Assembly (NCBI GenBank): GCA_025356295.1 | Contig: JANXUJ010000063.1 | Span: 1 to 41,831, forward strand | Length of the DNA stretch: 41,831 nucleotides | Direction: 5' to 3' | From: Cyanobacteriota bacterium | Lineage (GTDB): Bacteria; Cyanobacteriota; Cyanobacteriia; Pseudanabaenales; Pseudanabaenaceae | In this document: positions 41,722 through 41,831 of the stretch, in pieces | Numbering within the stretch: the first letter of the stretch is position 1 | Layout of the letters: each line of letters opens with the position of its first letter | Program-made: the position numbers and the translations under genes | Notes under the pieces: model-generated | Told to the model about the DNA's origin: nothing | Database searches by the model: none | Seen by the model: the letters and a program-made list of their open reading frames with translations, nothing else

Positions 41722-41831
41722 ATGACTGCAACCATTGTTTCTCCTTACACCAGCGATCGCGTTGAAACCTTCAGTAATCTCAAGTGCAAAGAGTGCGGTG
41801 CAGAATACGAAGCCAAAGCAATGCACGTCTG
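41722..41831 (+). CDS. thrC: Threonine synthase, N-terminal part (runs off the window)
   Basis: Only 36 codons are visible. MTATIVSPYTSDRVETFSNL is followed by KCKECGAEYEAKAMHV, the CxxC-containing opening of cyanobacterial threonine synthases. The enzyme makes threonine from O-phosphohomoserine with pyridoxal phosphate; the catalytic Lys lies beyond the window. The assignment depends on a short match. Confidence 0.7.
   Translation, partial: MTATIVSPYTSDRVETFSNLKCKECGAEYEAKAMHV

Noticed and set aside
1..41831. Frequent GCGATCGC octamers as a possible CRISPR or repeat array
   Set aside because: They are scattered in genes and spacers at irregular intervals and match the HIP1 motif common in cyanobacterial genomes.
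1..41831. tRNA or rRNA genes
   Set aside because: No T-arm/anticodon pattern or rRNA-like stretch was recognised when reading both strands.

Overview
The window looks like cyanobacterial chromosome. The octamer GCGATCGC (HIP1) and its GCGATCG core recur every few hundred bases. The gene content is also cyanobacterial: a high-light-inducible protein, a CrtW-type carotenoid ketolase, an RppA/RppB two-component pair, a DUF2808 protein, a cyanobacteriochrome GAF protein and a PFE-CTERM surface protein. AT-rich spacers and the general style suggest a filamentous, Pseudanabaena-like organism, but that is inference.

Layout. 1-5.2 kb (minus): fused remnants of two dehydrogenases, a diguanylate cyclase, a small membrane protein coupled to an alpha/beta hydrolase, rubredoxin, a FAD oxidoreductase with a C-terminal Rieske domain, and an esterase broken by an internal deletion. 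5.2-12.5 kb: a stress and photoprotection block with a DUF1269 protein, carotenoid ketolase, HLIP, a methyltransferase, DUF3891, a haem-oxygenase-like diiron protein and Mn catalase. It is bracketed by two exported LEA/apolipoprotein-like proteins. 12.8-15.2 kb (plus): rppA-rppB, then a yoeB toxin with only the C-terminal third of its antitoxin. 15.3-19.5 kb: DUF2808 protein, IS5-like transposase remnant, leuC, a nuclease-HEPN-like protein, ACT-domain malic enzyme. 19.6-28.6 kb: a type I restriction-modification locus (hsdM, small gene, DUF1016 nuclease, hsdS, hsdR, all minus) with two plus-strand toxin-type cassettes inside it: Panacea-PIN, and a stand-alone colicin-E3-like ribonuclease with a candidate immunity protein. 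28.6-33.3 kb: MFS exporter, recO, a single-GAF DXCF cyanobacteriochrome, an M20 amidohydrolase, a cupin. 33.4-38.2 kb: mutS surrounded by three toxin-antitoxin modules, then uvrB, a PFE-CTERM protein and the start of threonine synthase.

The most interesting pattern is that two toxin cassettes sit at the 3' end of a host gene and are bracketed by a direct duplication of that gene's tail. The E3-RNase cassette is flanked by 99-bp copies of the hsdM 3' end (about 96/99 identical by eye). The VapBC-like cassette is flanked by about 45-bp copies of the uvrB 3' end, and the remote copy still reads in frame to the same C-terminus and stop. This suggests insertion events that restore the host gene's end. 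Other notable points: a complete 84-residue YoeB with Tyr84 changed to Cys beside a 29-codon mini-antitoxin; a Phd/YefM operator with two TGTACA cores 12 bp apart; an antitoxin reading frame with no ATG in the right place, probably starting at AUC behind a perfect AGGAGG; and a 183-residue protein with both DXCF-type cyanobacteriochrome cysteines 28 residues apart but no output domain.

No tRNA, rRNA, CRISPR array or intact insertion sequence was recognised.
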